Assembly (NCBI GenBank): GCA_022818135.1
Contig: JAFMSR010000008.1
Location: forward strand, 27,226,767 to 27,290,766
From: Saxidomus purpurata
Lineage: Eukaryota > Mollusca > Bivalvia > Venerida > Veneridae
Reading direction: 5' to 3'
DNA length: 64,000 nucleotides
The notes beneath the pieces are model-generated. The model worked only from the letters and a program-made list of their open reading frames with translations, did no database searches and had not been told where the DNA came from. A program made the translations under genes and the position numbers. Positions 12,371-23,815 of the stretch are shown in pieces; within the stretch, counting starts at the first letter, position 1; each line of letters opens with the position of its first letter.

Positions 12371-13878
12371 AATCGTACTTTTTCAGTAACTTTACATTAA
12401 AAGATTTTTTTTTAAAGTAATGCCCAAACTTACAAATAAAATTTCTTTAAATCTTTTCGAACCGTATAGAACTAAAAGTATAGTTACAGCAAAACACGTG
12501 GACGTATACCGTTTGTATCATGGATCTGGGGGAACACATTACACTAAAGAAACTTACGAGGATGTTGAAACAGTATAATATTAAATTCGTTGCATGAACA
12601 ACAGACATTTAGGATTGGGTCGAAAGCTCCTTGCTCTAGGAAATGGTTTTCCTTTACACGTTCAACGTTTGGCGCCAGAACTAAAGCGTTGTCAGAATAC
12701 GGTAGCATTATACTTACAATTACTTATTTACATTGTGGTAGATAAGGTGCACGCTTCGTTGATGTACCTAAAATTTGTATTTTTGCATATTCTGATTTAT
12801 TTATGTCATAGAAAAACAACTGACTTTTTATTTGACAGAACATTTAAGCTGTAAACGCCAACGATCGGATTTATTTGGTCTTGTTTACAAAAGTGTTACG
12901 GCACGGCTTAACCAAATTAATCAGTCGTTGATTAGCAGAAATTGTACATGTAAAAGTTTATCAGTAATTAATGACATTTACTTAGAGTTGCAGACATAAG
13001 GACTACACATCACAAAAGATTATAAAAGTACACCACAAATAACGTTATTTACATCCATTTGGCCCGATGGGTCAAAATGAAAATTTCATTTTAGCAGGTA
13101 ATATAAAGATTTTGGTAGTATTTAGGAAACAATTTGATAGCCCTTTGTGGGGTATTTACTGTGTTATGATTTCGTTTGAAGATCAAATCAACCCATAGAG
13201 TACCGGAGTATACTTTAAAAGCTAGTTGATGTGAAAATGCTATTGTCGATTTATTATGTGTTTGTAAATTAAGCCCAAGCGATATGTCAAGTGAGCTGTG
13301 CTGAATGTAGTGTTCAATTACATCATATTCTTAACATAGCTTTACGCATGCTTTCAAAGTTCCTTTTATAAATCAATGGGACATCCAATTTACTACAGTT
13401 TATTTGCTGGTAATGAAAGGGGTGTATGGAATAGTTCCGTCATGCAATATTCAATGTGCCAATACATTTGTTTTGAAAATAATAAGTTCAATTCCGATTC
13501 CGAAGCCAACAATTGTGACATTTTGTTACATACTTTTTTATCCAAAAAAATTGTTTTTTTTTTGCAATTCATGCATAATAACGCTTCTCCGTAATATGAA
13601 ATTTTAACCATGTGACCCCATTACATTAAAATATATCTTTTTGATGTTGATTTTATCTGGTATGAGTCTCGAGAGCGATTAGTATAAGTTGTAAGAACTT
13701 GTTTCACAATCGAGAATAAATGAATTAGTATAAACTAAACTAAAATATGATACGATATGATGGAATAGTGCAATATATTATATAATTATTAATTGCCTTG
13801 CTCGTTTTCATTTACTCCGCGATCAGCTGAAAATACCTTGGCCAAGAATTCGTTAAAATCTTTCATTCTTCTAAGTCA
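12371..13878. other. unannotated sequence
   Basis: I find no gene or repeat. Overlapping frames on both strands at 13,376-13,611 are low-complexity translations and are not called. Confidence 0.45.
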
Positions 13879-13879
13879 T

Positions 13880-14680
13880 GATTGATATTGTCAGCCTTCT
13901 GTTTTTAAATTATCCCATCATTCAAGCTGTTACCATTTTTCTCCCATCATTATATCAGTAAAATTGAGTATTGCTTGGTACTAGACTGTTTGGTTAAAAT
14001 ATAGGTTGTTCGTTGCGGATTAAAATAAAATGACAGCTGACTGCTTGCAAGAACGCCATTACAAACGCATATATATTGCGACCCAATCCAAAAGTTGAAA
14101 CCGTACTAAAATGTCACTTATTGTTGATACATGTATCGGCAATAAGATAACGGGTTATAATCTGTATAATGTAAATTTAGACCATGCAACGGTAGATGGT
14201 TAGAGACAACTCATAAAAACAAACGCATACTGATCATCCAAGCCTGTGAAAAGTGCACTTAAATGTATCAGCTTTAATTGATACAAAAGTAATTGATCTT
14301 TTCATCGTTTGGATTCTCCAAACTTATTTCATCCAGCTTTTTATTTCAAGTAAAATGTCAAATTTTCTAAAAAGCATATTTAACGTTAATGTTGGAAATC
14401 AACTCCAAATACTAGACTGACTTTATAGCCTTTTATGGCACTTCATTTCCATTGGGAAGTGAGAATAGAAGAAAAGTGTTTTGACTTCAATAGTAGTGTA
14501 CAGTTTGATTTGATTTATTACAAGAAGACCAACTATGCTACGTCAGACACTGATTTGCATTCGGCAATAAGATCCAAGTACCTCTTTACCGCGAGCATTT
14601 GAACTATTGAATTATATCTAGATGCTTGAAGACATTTTCTTACAGATTTCTTTCCTTAGTATATTTTTAGTATATCTTAA
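13880..14680 (+). repeat. tandem duplication 2, copy 1
   Basis: It is collinear with 14,722-15,430. Matching landmarks are TTGTCAGCCTTCTG (13,896/14,731), GTTGCGGATTAAA, GATCATCCAAGCCT, a 31-bp identical stretch starting AGTGCACTTAAATGTATCAG (14,251/15,010), CTCCAAATACTAGACT, and a 32-bp identical stretch starting CAGACACTGATTTGCATTCG (14,546/15,301). It is non-coding as far as I can see. Confidence 0.88.
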
Positions 14681-14721
14681 AGAACCATATCAGTGTTTAC
14701 TGTGCCCAAATCTCATTCCAT

Positions 14722-15430
14722 TATTGATTTTGTCAGCCTTCTGCTTTTAAATGATCTTAGTTATCAAGTCGATTTCTATTTTTCTATCAGCGTTACATCA
14801 GTTAAAGTGAGCGTTTCAAGGAGTATTGTATTGGCTAGTTTTAGACATATTGGTTAAAACATAGGTCGTTTGTTGCGGATTAAATTATAATGACAGTTGA
14901 TTGCTTGCGAAGACCCAATCACTAACTTTCAATTCAAACGTTTAAACTATGAAACGACCGTACTTAAATGTCACATATTGTTGGCGTACTGATCATCCAA
15001 GCCTCTGAGAAGTGCACTTAAATGTATCAGCTTTAATTGATGAAACAAAAGTGATTCATATTTTCATCGTTTGGATTTTCCAAATATCTTTCATCCAGCT
15101 TTTTATTACAAGTAATGTATCAAATTATCAAAAAGCATATTTAACGTTTATGTTGGAAATACAACTCCAAATACTAGACTTATTGTATGACCCTTTATTT
15201 TCATAGGAAAGTGATAATAAAAGAAAAATGTGTTTGACTTCAGCACGTTTTGTACAGTTTTATTTGATTTATTACAAGAAGACCAACAATGCCATGAAGT
15301 CAGACACTGATTTGCATTCGGCAATAAGATCCTAGTACCTCTTTAGCATGAGAATTAGGACTGCTGAATAATGTCTAGATGCTTTAAGACCTTCTCTTAC
15401 ATATTTCATTGCTTGGTATATTTAAGGCCA
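14722..15430 (+). repeat. tandem duplication 2, copy 2
   Basis: This is the second copy of the ~0.8-kb unit. It is slightly shorter than copy 1 because the stretch with ATGTATCGGCAATAAGATAA in copy 1 (about 14,130-14,220) is missing here. A 64-codon frame at 15,012-15,206 is not preserved in copy 1, so it is not a gene. Confidence 0.88.
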
Positions 15431-15733
15431 TTTATCAATTACCCGAGTACCATTGCTCCAAAAGACAAGCATGTAGGTCATTGTGAAATGAACAACGTCA
15501 GTGGGGGACAATTTTGAAAACTGCATGCAAAATTGTACACACTGATCACATTTAATTACTGTAGCTTCAAAAACATAAGAAGTTTGTCAAAAGGTCAACA
15601 TCAATACACTTTGTGATCTAATGTTTGAACCCCATGTTACCCAGATTTGATCTTGACTACAGTTGATCAAGACAAACATTAAGACTAATTTTCAAGATGC
15701 CTGTGTGTCAAAACTGACCTCGTGAGTGTTTTT

Positions 15734-15808
15734 GTCCTCGTGTGTTTGCTTTGTGTGCTGGTGTGTGTTGGTGGTGTATGTTTGTGTGTGTGCGTGATTG
15801 TGTGTGTG

Positions 15809-15867
<59 letters not shown>

Positions 15868-15965
15868 GGTGGTGTGCACTTCTGGGTGCTGTGGGGCTCG
15901 TTTTGGGGAGGCTGCGTTTTTGGTACGTGGCATTCCCTGTTTGATATTATTATTTTTTTTTTTTT
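15734..15965 (+). mobile_element. GT-rich dispersed element, partial copy 1
   Basis: It shares TCCTCGTGTGTTTGCTTTGT on the left, and TTCTGGGTGCTGTGGGGCTC and GGTACGTGGCATTCCCTGTT on the right, with copies at 16,948, 18,356 and 37,892. The 5' half present at 37,892 is missing. The GT tract at 15,810-15,866 is part of the element. Long frames here are translated microsatellite. Confidence 0.88.
15810..15866. repeat. (GT)n microsatellite
   Basis: Nearly pure GT dinucleotide repeat of about 28 units inside the GT-rich element. Confidence 0.97.
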
Positions 15966-16947
15966 CACTTTATTAAATGTTTTGACCTAGTGTCCTAGTG
16001 TTTGACTCAAAGAGACCAAGTTTCGAACTTATCTTAGAGTTCATCGAAACAAACAGTCTTACCTTCACGATGATGGGTTTTAAATATTGATTATATAATG
16101 TAGAGTAGATAAGGGTTTCTATGATTTGGTCTGGTGACCTAGTGTTTGACCTGATTTGGCCCTGTCTCTTACCTAACGTGTATCAAGACAAAAGATCGGA
16201 CCAAAGTTAGGAATGACTGGTCGCACAGTATGCAAAATATGTTAATATTATGTGACCTGGTGACTTGCCCTTTGGTCCCACTAGACCGATTTATACCTTT
16301 ACTAAAGCTCATCGAGACAAGCATTATGTGGCTACAACATATTGCTTAGATTAGAACTGGTGTCCTAGTTTTTACCTCGCGTAACATATTTTCGAACTTG
16401 TTCTATCTAAACATTATACTATATATTTTTAATGACGAAATTGTACAAATTGTGGTTTGTAGAGTGTTTACGATGTTTCTATGATTCTAATGGTTGACTC
16501 AGTTTTCGACCGCATGTACACAAGTTGCGATAGGGTTGATCAGTAGTACAATTAATAATCTATTCATCAAAAAGTAAATTATCATTATCTTTTATGAATA
16601 TTTCTTACCGAAGAAAAAAACAAAATATGTTGTGCTAAGTGTATTATTCCTGCAATGTCTCTCTTTACCAGTTTATAACAGACAATCATATCCTGCACAG
16701 ACGGAAGCTGGAGGAAAATCAAGTATAATCCGGTGTCCCATAATCCTTGAAGTATCCATTAAAGTTAATTCTTGTTTCATGGTATATGACTTTGCCTGTT
16801 AAGAATGACACTGAAAGTCTGGAATAAATCTTGTATTGAATGTTTGATCTTAGCGACAAGCACACAGAAAAAGGCAACTATTATGCGGCAGAAACTTTAT
16901 GATTGAAGGAGATCACTACAATTTTTTGCATAGATTAATGGTTAAAA

Positions 16948-17378
16948 ACAAAAATAATATCAAACAGGGAATGCCACGTACCAAAAACGCAGCCTCCCCA
17001 AAACGAACCCCACAGCACCCAGAAGTGCACACCACCAACACACACACACACGCACACACACACGACACACACACACAATCATGTACACACACACATATAC
17101 ACCACCAACACACACCAGCACACAAAGCAAACACACGAGGACAAAACGAACAATTAAAGGAACACAGTGGGGCACCGCCTTGGAACGGTCAGTGGCAAAA
17201 ACACCACTGGGGAGCTTAAACCGGTTTATGGTGCGCACCCAACCTCACTCTTACCCCCACCATGTTCCAAAGTCACAGGACAGTGTAAATAAAAGTAATC
17301 CCTGCTAGGTGAATCTCTAACACACGCAATGGAAACAAAAGGCATGGTATGTAAAACACAAAAATGCTCGTGTATAAA
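16948..17378 (-). mobile_element. GT-rich dispersed element, copy 2 (reverse)
   Basis: It is the reverse complement of most of the 37,892-38,455 copy, including the GTTCCAAGGCGG, AAACCGGTTTA, CTCACTCTTAC and CATTGCGTGTGTTAGAGATT region. The CA/GT tract is short and interrupted, so the element exists without a long microsatellite and the expansion is secondary. It loses similarity near 17,378. Confidence 0.88.
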
Positions 17379-18355
17379 ATTCAAATTAAATCAAAACTAA
17401 GACAAAATGTAAATTGAAGGATAAACAGATGCATAAACAGCTTTTGATCCTTGATATTGGGAAATGATGTTTTTGAAACATGTTATTGTTTGTTTTCCAT
17501 CAAAAGCAACGTGGTTCAAAGAGTGTGTATATATATACAGTCTGATTTCCTCAGGGAACACTTTATTTACGAACCACAAACCAATATACAAACGTATAAT
17601 ATGATAGACATCTGTTCATGCTCAGAAATAAATGACATACAGTTTAAAATAATTTCAGAGAGTTGCATGTAGAATCATAAACTTATTTTGAAGACTTGAA
17701 TCTCAGAACAAACCTCATACACAGTTGTGTGTCTTTTGCTTTTCTCTCTTCTGCAGCACGTTTTGTTCAGTAGCGTTGAAAAGATACCTTTGTTTTGCCG
17801 ATTTTTTTTGCAGTAAAATCTTCGAAGTTGCATATGTTACACCGTTTTCATCTACTAACGTTTTAAGAGTATTCATGCCTGAATGTTATGACAAATATAT
17901 GAATTTTCAAATTCTATCAGAATCACGATAAAAAGATACAAAACGCACACTACACGATATACGGAGTAACTTAAGACATTATTTAAAGTTAGAGTAGTAT
18001 TTTCAATTTTTGTTTGTTTTACCTTTACATCATCATAAAGATTCTCTATAACAATTAAGGCCTACAATCGGATCATATTAGAGGATCAGCACCTTCGAAG
18101 AGTTACAAAGAACCACAGTTTTCATTGGTGAGAAATATTTTCACAGTACATGCAAGTGTCAAATGTGAACACTTATGAGTAACTATGGCAGCAAATTTTA
18201 GTTTTTGACTTCACTTGACTTGAAGAAAGTGAGCGCAAGTAATGTTAATCGGTCCACACGTTCGCTACACGCTAGACACTACCCTTGACAGCGAGCGAAA
18301 ATATGTATATTTTTACAATCGGTCAGTATTACAATGTATTCGTTGATTTGGAAAG
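17379..18355. other. unannotated sequence
   Basis: No gene or repeat is supported. Frames of 64-73 codons on both strands overlap one another and have no recognisable content. Confidence 0.45.
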
Positions 18356-18729
<374 letters not shown>

Positions 18730-18798
18730 ATCCAATTCGGAGTTATTAAAAGGATCCCAAGGTTTATACTAAACAAGATAGAGGTAACATGACGTTAA

Positions 18799-18905
18799 AG
18801 GGACATATCCTATAACTAATGTCAAACTAAATAACCTCAAAAACATAAATATTAGAACATTTGGAAGTATTATAACTTAACCTATAGGTGTAAACTGCCT
18901 TCGAC
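18799..18905 (+). repeat. left-end fragment of TTAA family 2
   Basis: It is preceded by TTAA (18,795-18,798) and starts AGGGACATATCCTATAACTA. It aligns with 23,314-23,410 (shared CCTATAACT-ATGTCAAAC, ATTTGGAAGT-TTATAACTTA). Similarity is lost about 110 bp in, so it is truncated or decayed. Confidence 0.7.
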
Positions 18906-18909
18906 CTAA

Positions 18910-20210
18910 CACTAACGAATGAAATAATATAACGTGAGGTCAACACTTTTTTGCGAAAGGTACACTCTTAGTTACACGATTTACGACTGAATATATCATC
19001 AAATCGTGTACCGTATAGGCCTATCGTAAATGAAGAATCTTATATCGTGTGTAATATATGGTGCGTTGGACGCTGAAAGATATGTAATAAAACATGATAT
19101 ACGATTAACGATAAACATGTTGAGCGCACGCACTTCAAACGCGCGATAAACGCAAATTTTGACAACTGCTGGAATTAACGTTTTCCATACAGTATAATAG
19201 CTTTCACTCCCCGGTTTGATAGTGTTATATTGATGCAAACATGTGAATCTAGTTTTGTAAACATACTTCATCCCGTTGCACTCTGCTTCAGTAAGCAAAT
19301 ACGGCGTCTTGTTTGAATAATTAAAGATAACGCCCGTACACAGTTTCTTGTGAAAAATAAAACTTCGCCAAAATAATATCTTAAACATTAAATATAAAGG
19401 CATACTTGCATGCTAGATTCAACAACACATGTGAATATTTACAAAGTAATTTCAGGAAATATATTGAAAATATTGATGGGTTTGGTTTCAAGGCATCGCT
19501 GCTATATATCGCGATTTCAAAGCGTTTTCAACGCTTAATTATTTTGTAGACTATGCGTATAGTTAAAAGAAAATAGAAATACGTAATAGGATTTTCATAA
19601 TTCATACTGGAACATTTTCTATTTAATGATTCGCAAGAAAAACCTTGTTTTCACCAAAATATTATGCATAGCAATAGTTCTTTTGTTGATTCCGTTTTAA
19701 AAACTAATAAGCTATCAATATATGAAATGATAGCAGCCGTAAAAGGTCTTGTGTTATGATGTCCTTTGCAATTATGTTATTGTATCAGTCTATTAACTTT
19801 GTACTGATATAATTAGCAGCATTTATAATTATAGTACACATTATGATTTATTCACTACCATATAATAAAACAGTGCTTAACCAGGGCGGAATTTGTATGC
19901 CACCTATAACATTATTACCTCAGTCTTTTGTAACAGTTTTAATCGTAAATCTGCATTTAATTGTCGTATTAGTTCATTAGATACATCAAAGGCCCGTTAA
20001 TTAAATTATGTAAACAAAGAGAATAAGAGACAGACAGAGAATGAAATTCTACATTTAATGAATTTAGAACTAATTGATGTCAAAAGAATGATTCTGTGGG
20101 GATAAGAAAACTGTCATCAAAACAAGATACGGGTAACTTAAACGACGACTTTAAGGCTTTAATATCTTTAATAAATTTGGTGGCTGATTTTTGCCATTTC
20201 GTACTAGCAT
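18910..20210. other. mostly unannotated; a decayed family-1 MITE is possible at ~19,330-19,690
   Basis: Between about 19,330 and 19,690 scattered phrases (GTGAAAAATAAAACTTCGCC, GATTTCAAAGCGTTTTCAAC, TCATACTGGAACATTTTCTA) follow the order of the family-1 MITE, but the ends are not recognisable. A 134-codon frame on the minus strand (18,999-19,403) shows no domain. Nothing else is supported. Confidence 0.4.
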
Positions 20211-20212
20211 GT

Positions 20213-20420
20213 TGGTGCCAACACGCCAGATCAAGAATGTTGCGTTCTGGCGTGTCGACACTCTTGTCATTTTGGCGTCCCGCCAGTACGACAGCAACCT
20301 AATTTATCGTACCGGCGCGCTTGTTTGTCGTTCTGGCGTGTTTACGTGGAACCAGTACACCAGCGCGCCAATTACGCCAGCGCGCCAGAATGATAAATGT
20401 TCGGAACGCAACACGGCGAC
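20213..20420. repeat. CG-rich inverted-repeat patch (CGCCAG/CTGGCG)
   Basis: Unlike its AT-rich surroundings, this patch is packed with CGCCAG and its complement CTGGCG (AACACGCCAG near 20,220, TTCTGGCGTGT near 20,243 and 20,330, CAGCGCGCCA twice near 20,362-20,390). The opposed words allow extensive base pairing. A 141-codon frame runs through it (20,191-20,616) but is repeat-driven in its first half and has no recognisable domain. Confidence 0.75.
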
Positions 20421-21858
20421 AACACGACAAATTTTATACGTCCGACGTGCTGTCTCTCTGTATTGTTATGATGGCGCCCTTTCTTTGCAATATCGTGTGA
20501 CAATTATTTTGTGTGCCGTGGTGGCGACCATACCAACACAGCAGCATATGGATGAAAACAACTGCCATAATTATCTTAGTTTTTATCATTATGTACACTT
20601 CAAAATAAAACAGTAAATTACTTAATATATAGATGTTATGACATTAATTTTTTTTCTCGGCAAAAGCGGTCATTTTATATACATGTATTTGATATTAAAG
20701 CTGCAGTGTTTACATTATCTGCTGCCCTTCTCGTTTATTTTAGAAGGAAAAGTAATTTTTTCTGCGTGTTAAAATGCCTGCTGGTGATGGTTGCTGTCAT
20801 TAAGTCACTAGTTATATTCACTAGTTATATGGTTTCCGGCTTTCATTACGCTCGGTATTTTTAAATGTGAGGATTTTCAAATCCTAATATTTATTGTACC
20901 CGGTTTCTGAGAAGAGCAGTTTCTACTTTTAAAACCGAATTACCCCTCAATTCTAAATAATCCTTCAGATTGATCACATCTCATATTTAAAGAAAGTAAC
21001 ATTAGTAATCAACAGTTTTGGTGTTTGTTTAATTGCAAAGATTAACAGTATTTCAAAGATAAGAAAAATACGCAACAATTTATCAGAAAAAAAGAAGTTA
21101 AGTGGTCTGTTTCTTACTTCGCAGTTTAGACATGTACTACTTTAAAAAGCAGCCGATCAAAACGCGCTAAAAGTGACACACCTCACATGCATTTATACTG
21201 TCAATACTTTACCTACCTTGCATTTATGAACGCCATTTCATCGGTTACATGTATTAATGAAAATGTAGGTTCTGATAACAGCTGGTAAACTGCGCGGTTA
21301 CAATATGTTTTCACTTCAAAATCGAAAGTAGCGAAGTCACGAAGATACTACGCAGTTGAGAGTTTAAAGATGATTGTTATTTACCTATAGACTTTATGAA
21401 GAAAAGAGCCAGTTTTTAAGTTGCTGTCGCTAAAAGCGAATTTTGTGAAATATACCCTTTAACTGCCACATTCAGGGAAGCACCGTGGTGTGCATTTGTT
21501 AATATAGTTGAACTTGCGAAATAGACTGTTAAAATGCACTGAAGATTTTGTTAGTAAGTTTGACTAGTAGCAAAAAAGTTTAAACCACCTTTTCAGCAGT
21601 CTAGACATTTTCCTAAATATCGTTGAACGAAATTATTGATTGATTACTATGATTATTTACAATAATATACAGTAATTCATTCATTTTGAAATACCTACTC
21701 TTCGTGTGTTTTGCATGGTTCAGTGTAATGAAATAACAAAAACTGCGCCGCGTCTTGGAAAACAAACATAATGGACTTTGCGACCATGTCAGCATGCTCG
21801 TCTGGATCGATACTGGTTGCCCGTCAATTAGCAACCACGGAATTAGGGTACACGTATC
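20421..21858. other. unannotated sequence
   Basis: I see only a 15-bp tandem (CACTAGTTATATT) at about 20,804-20,830. No gene is supported. Confidence 0.45.
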
Positions 21859-21862
21859 TTAA

Positions 21863-22223
21863 AGCTGCTCGCTCTCAGATTTTGATGGGAAAAAATAAAG
21901 TTCTTCAAACTGTATGAAAATAGCATATTTTAGAAAATATAGTCTTATAAAAAGGCTCCAGTATTAATTCCTGTCACGTATATCTGTAAATTTTAAATAA
22001 TACGCTACCAAATAATAAAGCGTTCCAAACGCTTTTGAAATTTCTAATATAAACATATAGTGTAGCAGTGCCGTAAAACCAATATTTTCAATCGATTTCT
22101 GCAATCTTCTACCTAGATCTTTGCTTATATTTTGATTCTAGCCTTTACTTTTTATATTTATGTACAGGTATCATGTCATTTTTTTTAAATATTCTTTTTT
22201 CAACGGTAACAGAGCTAACAGCT
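21863..22223 (-). mobile_element. TTAA MITE family 1, reverse copy
   Basis: TTAA lies at 21,859-21,862 on the left and 22,224-22,227 on the right. The left end is AGCTGCTCGCTCTCAG. The interior is the reverse complement of the forward copies (GTGTAGCAGTGCCGT, TTTTCAATCGATTTCTGC, ACCTAGATCTTTGCTTATAT). The right terminus is decayed (CAGAGCTAACAGCT). Confidence 0.88.
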
Positions 22224-22227
22224 TTAA

Positions 22228-22577
22228 AGCTGCTCGCTCTCAGGTACTGTTGAAAAAAATATTTTTCTAAAAAATTGACATTCTTATTCATTAATATACA
22301 ACTACATACTAGAATAAAAAAATAAGCAAAAATCTAGGTAGGAATTTGCAGAAATCGATTGAAAAAGGTCGGTTGCACGGCACCGCTACACTATATGTTT
22401 ATATTGAAATTTCAAAAGCGTTTGCAACGCTTTTGAATTTGGAAGCTTATTTTTCGAAATTTAGAGATATACGTGACCTGAATTTATACTGGAGCCTTTT
22501 GATATCGCCATATGTTCTAAAATACGTACAGTTTGAAGAACTTTGTTTTTTTTACCAAAATCTGAGAGCGAGCAGCT
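22228..22577 (+). mobile_element. TTAA MITE family 1, intact copy
   Basis: 350 bp with near-perfect terminal inverted repeats: AGCTGCTCGCTCTCAG on the left and CTGAGAGCGAGCAGCT on the right (22,562-22,577). TTAA flanks are at 22,224-22,227 (shared with the neighbouring reverse copy) and 22,578-22,581. An internal inverted pair, AAAGCGTTTGCAACGCTTTT, sits near 22,416. The 120-codon frame starting at 22,346 is translated element sequence. This is the best reference copy in the window. Confidence 0.93.
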
Positions 22578-23310
22578 TTAAACAAAAAACACCTCATGAC
22601 ACGCCACTCAACAACAATTTAAACGTTAAAACTGTGTTAAGACAGTCCCCAAATAATGACTGTCCTGTGATTACAGAACAACAGGAGCTCACAGTGCAAT
22701 ATTCATAAATAGTAGAAACAACTGTGAATAAAAACCACCTGTAAACAAGGACCACAAGTGTAGCTTCCCAACATTGGTGTTTGTTCACAGGTTTGACTTT
22801 ACGTATAAAAGTATACAGTTTCTAACATGATTGAATGCTGTTAGTTCCTTATTAACTTGTGTACCTTATTATCTGAAATGGTCTCGACATAACTACATGT
22901 ATATTCCATCATATATTATATGTGTATGTTGCCATTAGTCCGTTGTTAGTATAGCCAAGTCATTGACAACGTCATAACAATATAAATAATTGCAATTCAT
23001 ATCACAGTAAACATAAGGTTTGGGAGTTGTTGTTGAACCACTGTCTGTTGTAATTCCGACACATTAGATCTCCATTAAACAACTACAGAATGCATAAACA
23101 GCGGACGTACATTTAATCGCAAGAGTGATCTTAGAATATATAGTACATAATTCACTTAAACTGAAAGAGAAGCAGCCAGTAAAGAGAACCTGTCTAAAGC
23201 GATAGCTATATATATTTGGGAGAAAATTTGAAAGAATCAACAAATTGAGGTATTATTTATAGTTAAAAATCGGTTAGAACCGAATTAGCTAAAATCAACA
23301 CTGTTCTTTT

Positions 23311-23685
23311 TATAGGGACATACCCTATAACTGATGTCAAACATAAACCTCCAAAACGCAAATAATAGAATCTTTGGAAGTTTTATAACTTAACCTAAAA
23401 GTTTCGGCTATGCATTCCCATTCGTTGTCGATAAAATCAGCGGTTTAAAATATACTGCAGTACCGTAAACCATTCAATGCTCTATGTAGAGTTGTTTTTG
23501 TACAATTAATGGGTGGATGCGATTTGTTACAGAAAGTCTCTATATTGATTGATTGTGGTTAAATGAGGCATTTTTCGCCATAGGTTCTTCTTTGAAATTG
23601 TATTGATTTATCATTTTACGTTCATTGAACACGTAATCTATGTTTCGATAATATAGTCTGCTAGATATAGGTAGTGCCCCTTTAA
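23311..23685 (+). mobile_element. MITE-like element, TTAA family 2
   Basis: The left end (ATAGGGACATACCCTATAAC) and right end (GGTAGTGCCCCTTTAA) form a short imperfect terminal inverted repeat of the type TTAAAGGGRCA. A related left-end fragment lies at 18,799 and a right-end fragment at 1,704. It is about 375 bp with no coding frame. Confidence 0.7.
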
Positions 23686-23815
23686 ATTAATCTTCCAAAA
23701 CGTTGATTTGTTAACAATTTCAACGGTAAAATGAATGTCCTTGATTTGGGCATTGAATAGAATGTATGTAAAATGGATGTTGGTATATGTAGTGCATAAT
23801 TTTTCGCCCCCTGAG

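Larger units (their letters stand above)
15590..16420 (+). repeat. degenerate ~115-bp periodic repeat, split by a GT-rich element
   Basis: Units recur with a GTG(A/T)CCTAGTGTTTGAC-like head followed about 45 bp later by (G)TTCATCGA(A/G)ACAAACA-like sequence: near 15,614, 15,985, 16,130, 16,255 and 16,355. The phrase GACCTAGTGTTTGAC is typical of a repeat often seen in bivalve genomes (recollection, not a search). The GT-rich element at 15,734-15,965 interrupts it. Confidence 0.65.

Noticed and set aside
15685..15990. Open frames of 82-86 codons
   Set aside because: Same GT-rich element; repeat translation, not a gene.
18999..19403. 134-codon minus-strand frame
   Set aside because: No domain and no conserved motif; overlaps a probable decayed MITE at its right end.
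20191..20616. 141-codon frame
   Set aside because: Its first half follows the CGCCAG repeat patch and its second half has no recognisable domain; no splice or homology support.
22346..22708. 120-codon frame
   Set aside because: Mostly inside the MITE at 22,228-22,577; related peptides at 0.7 kb and 58.9 kb arise from the same element.
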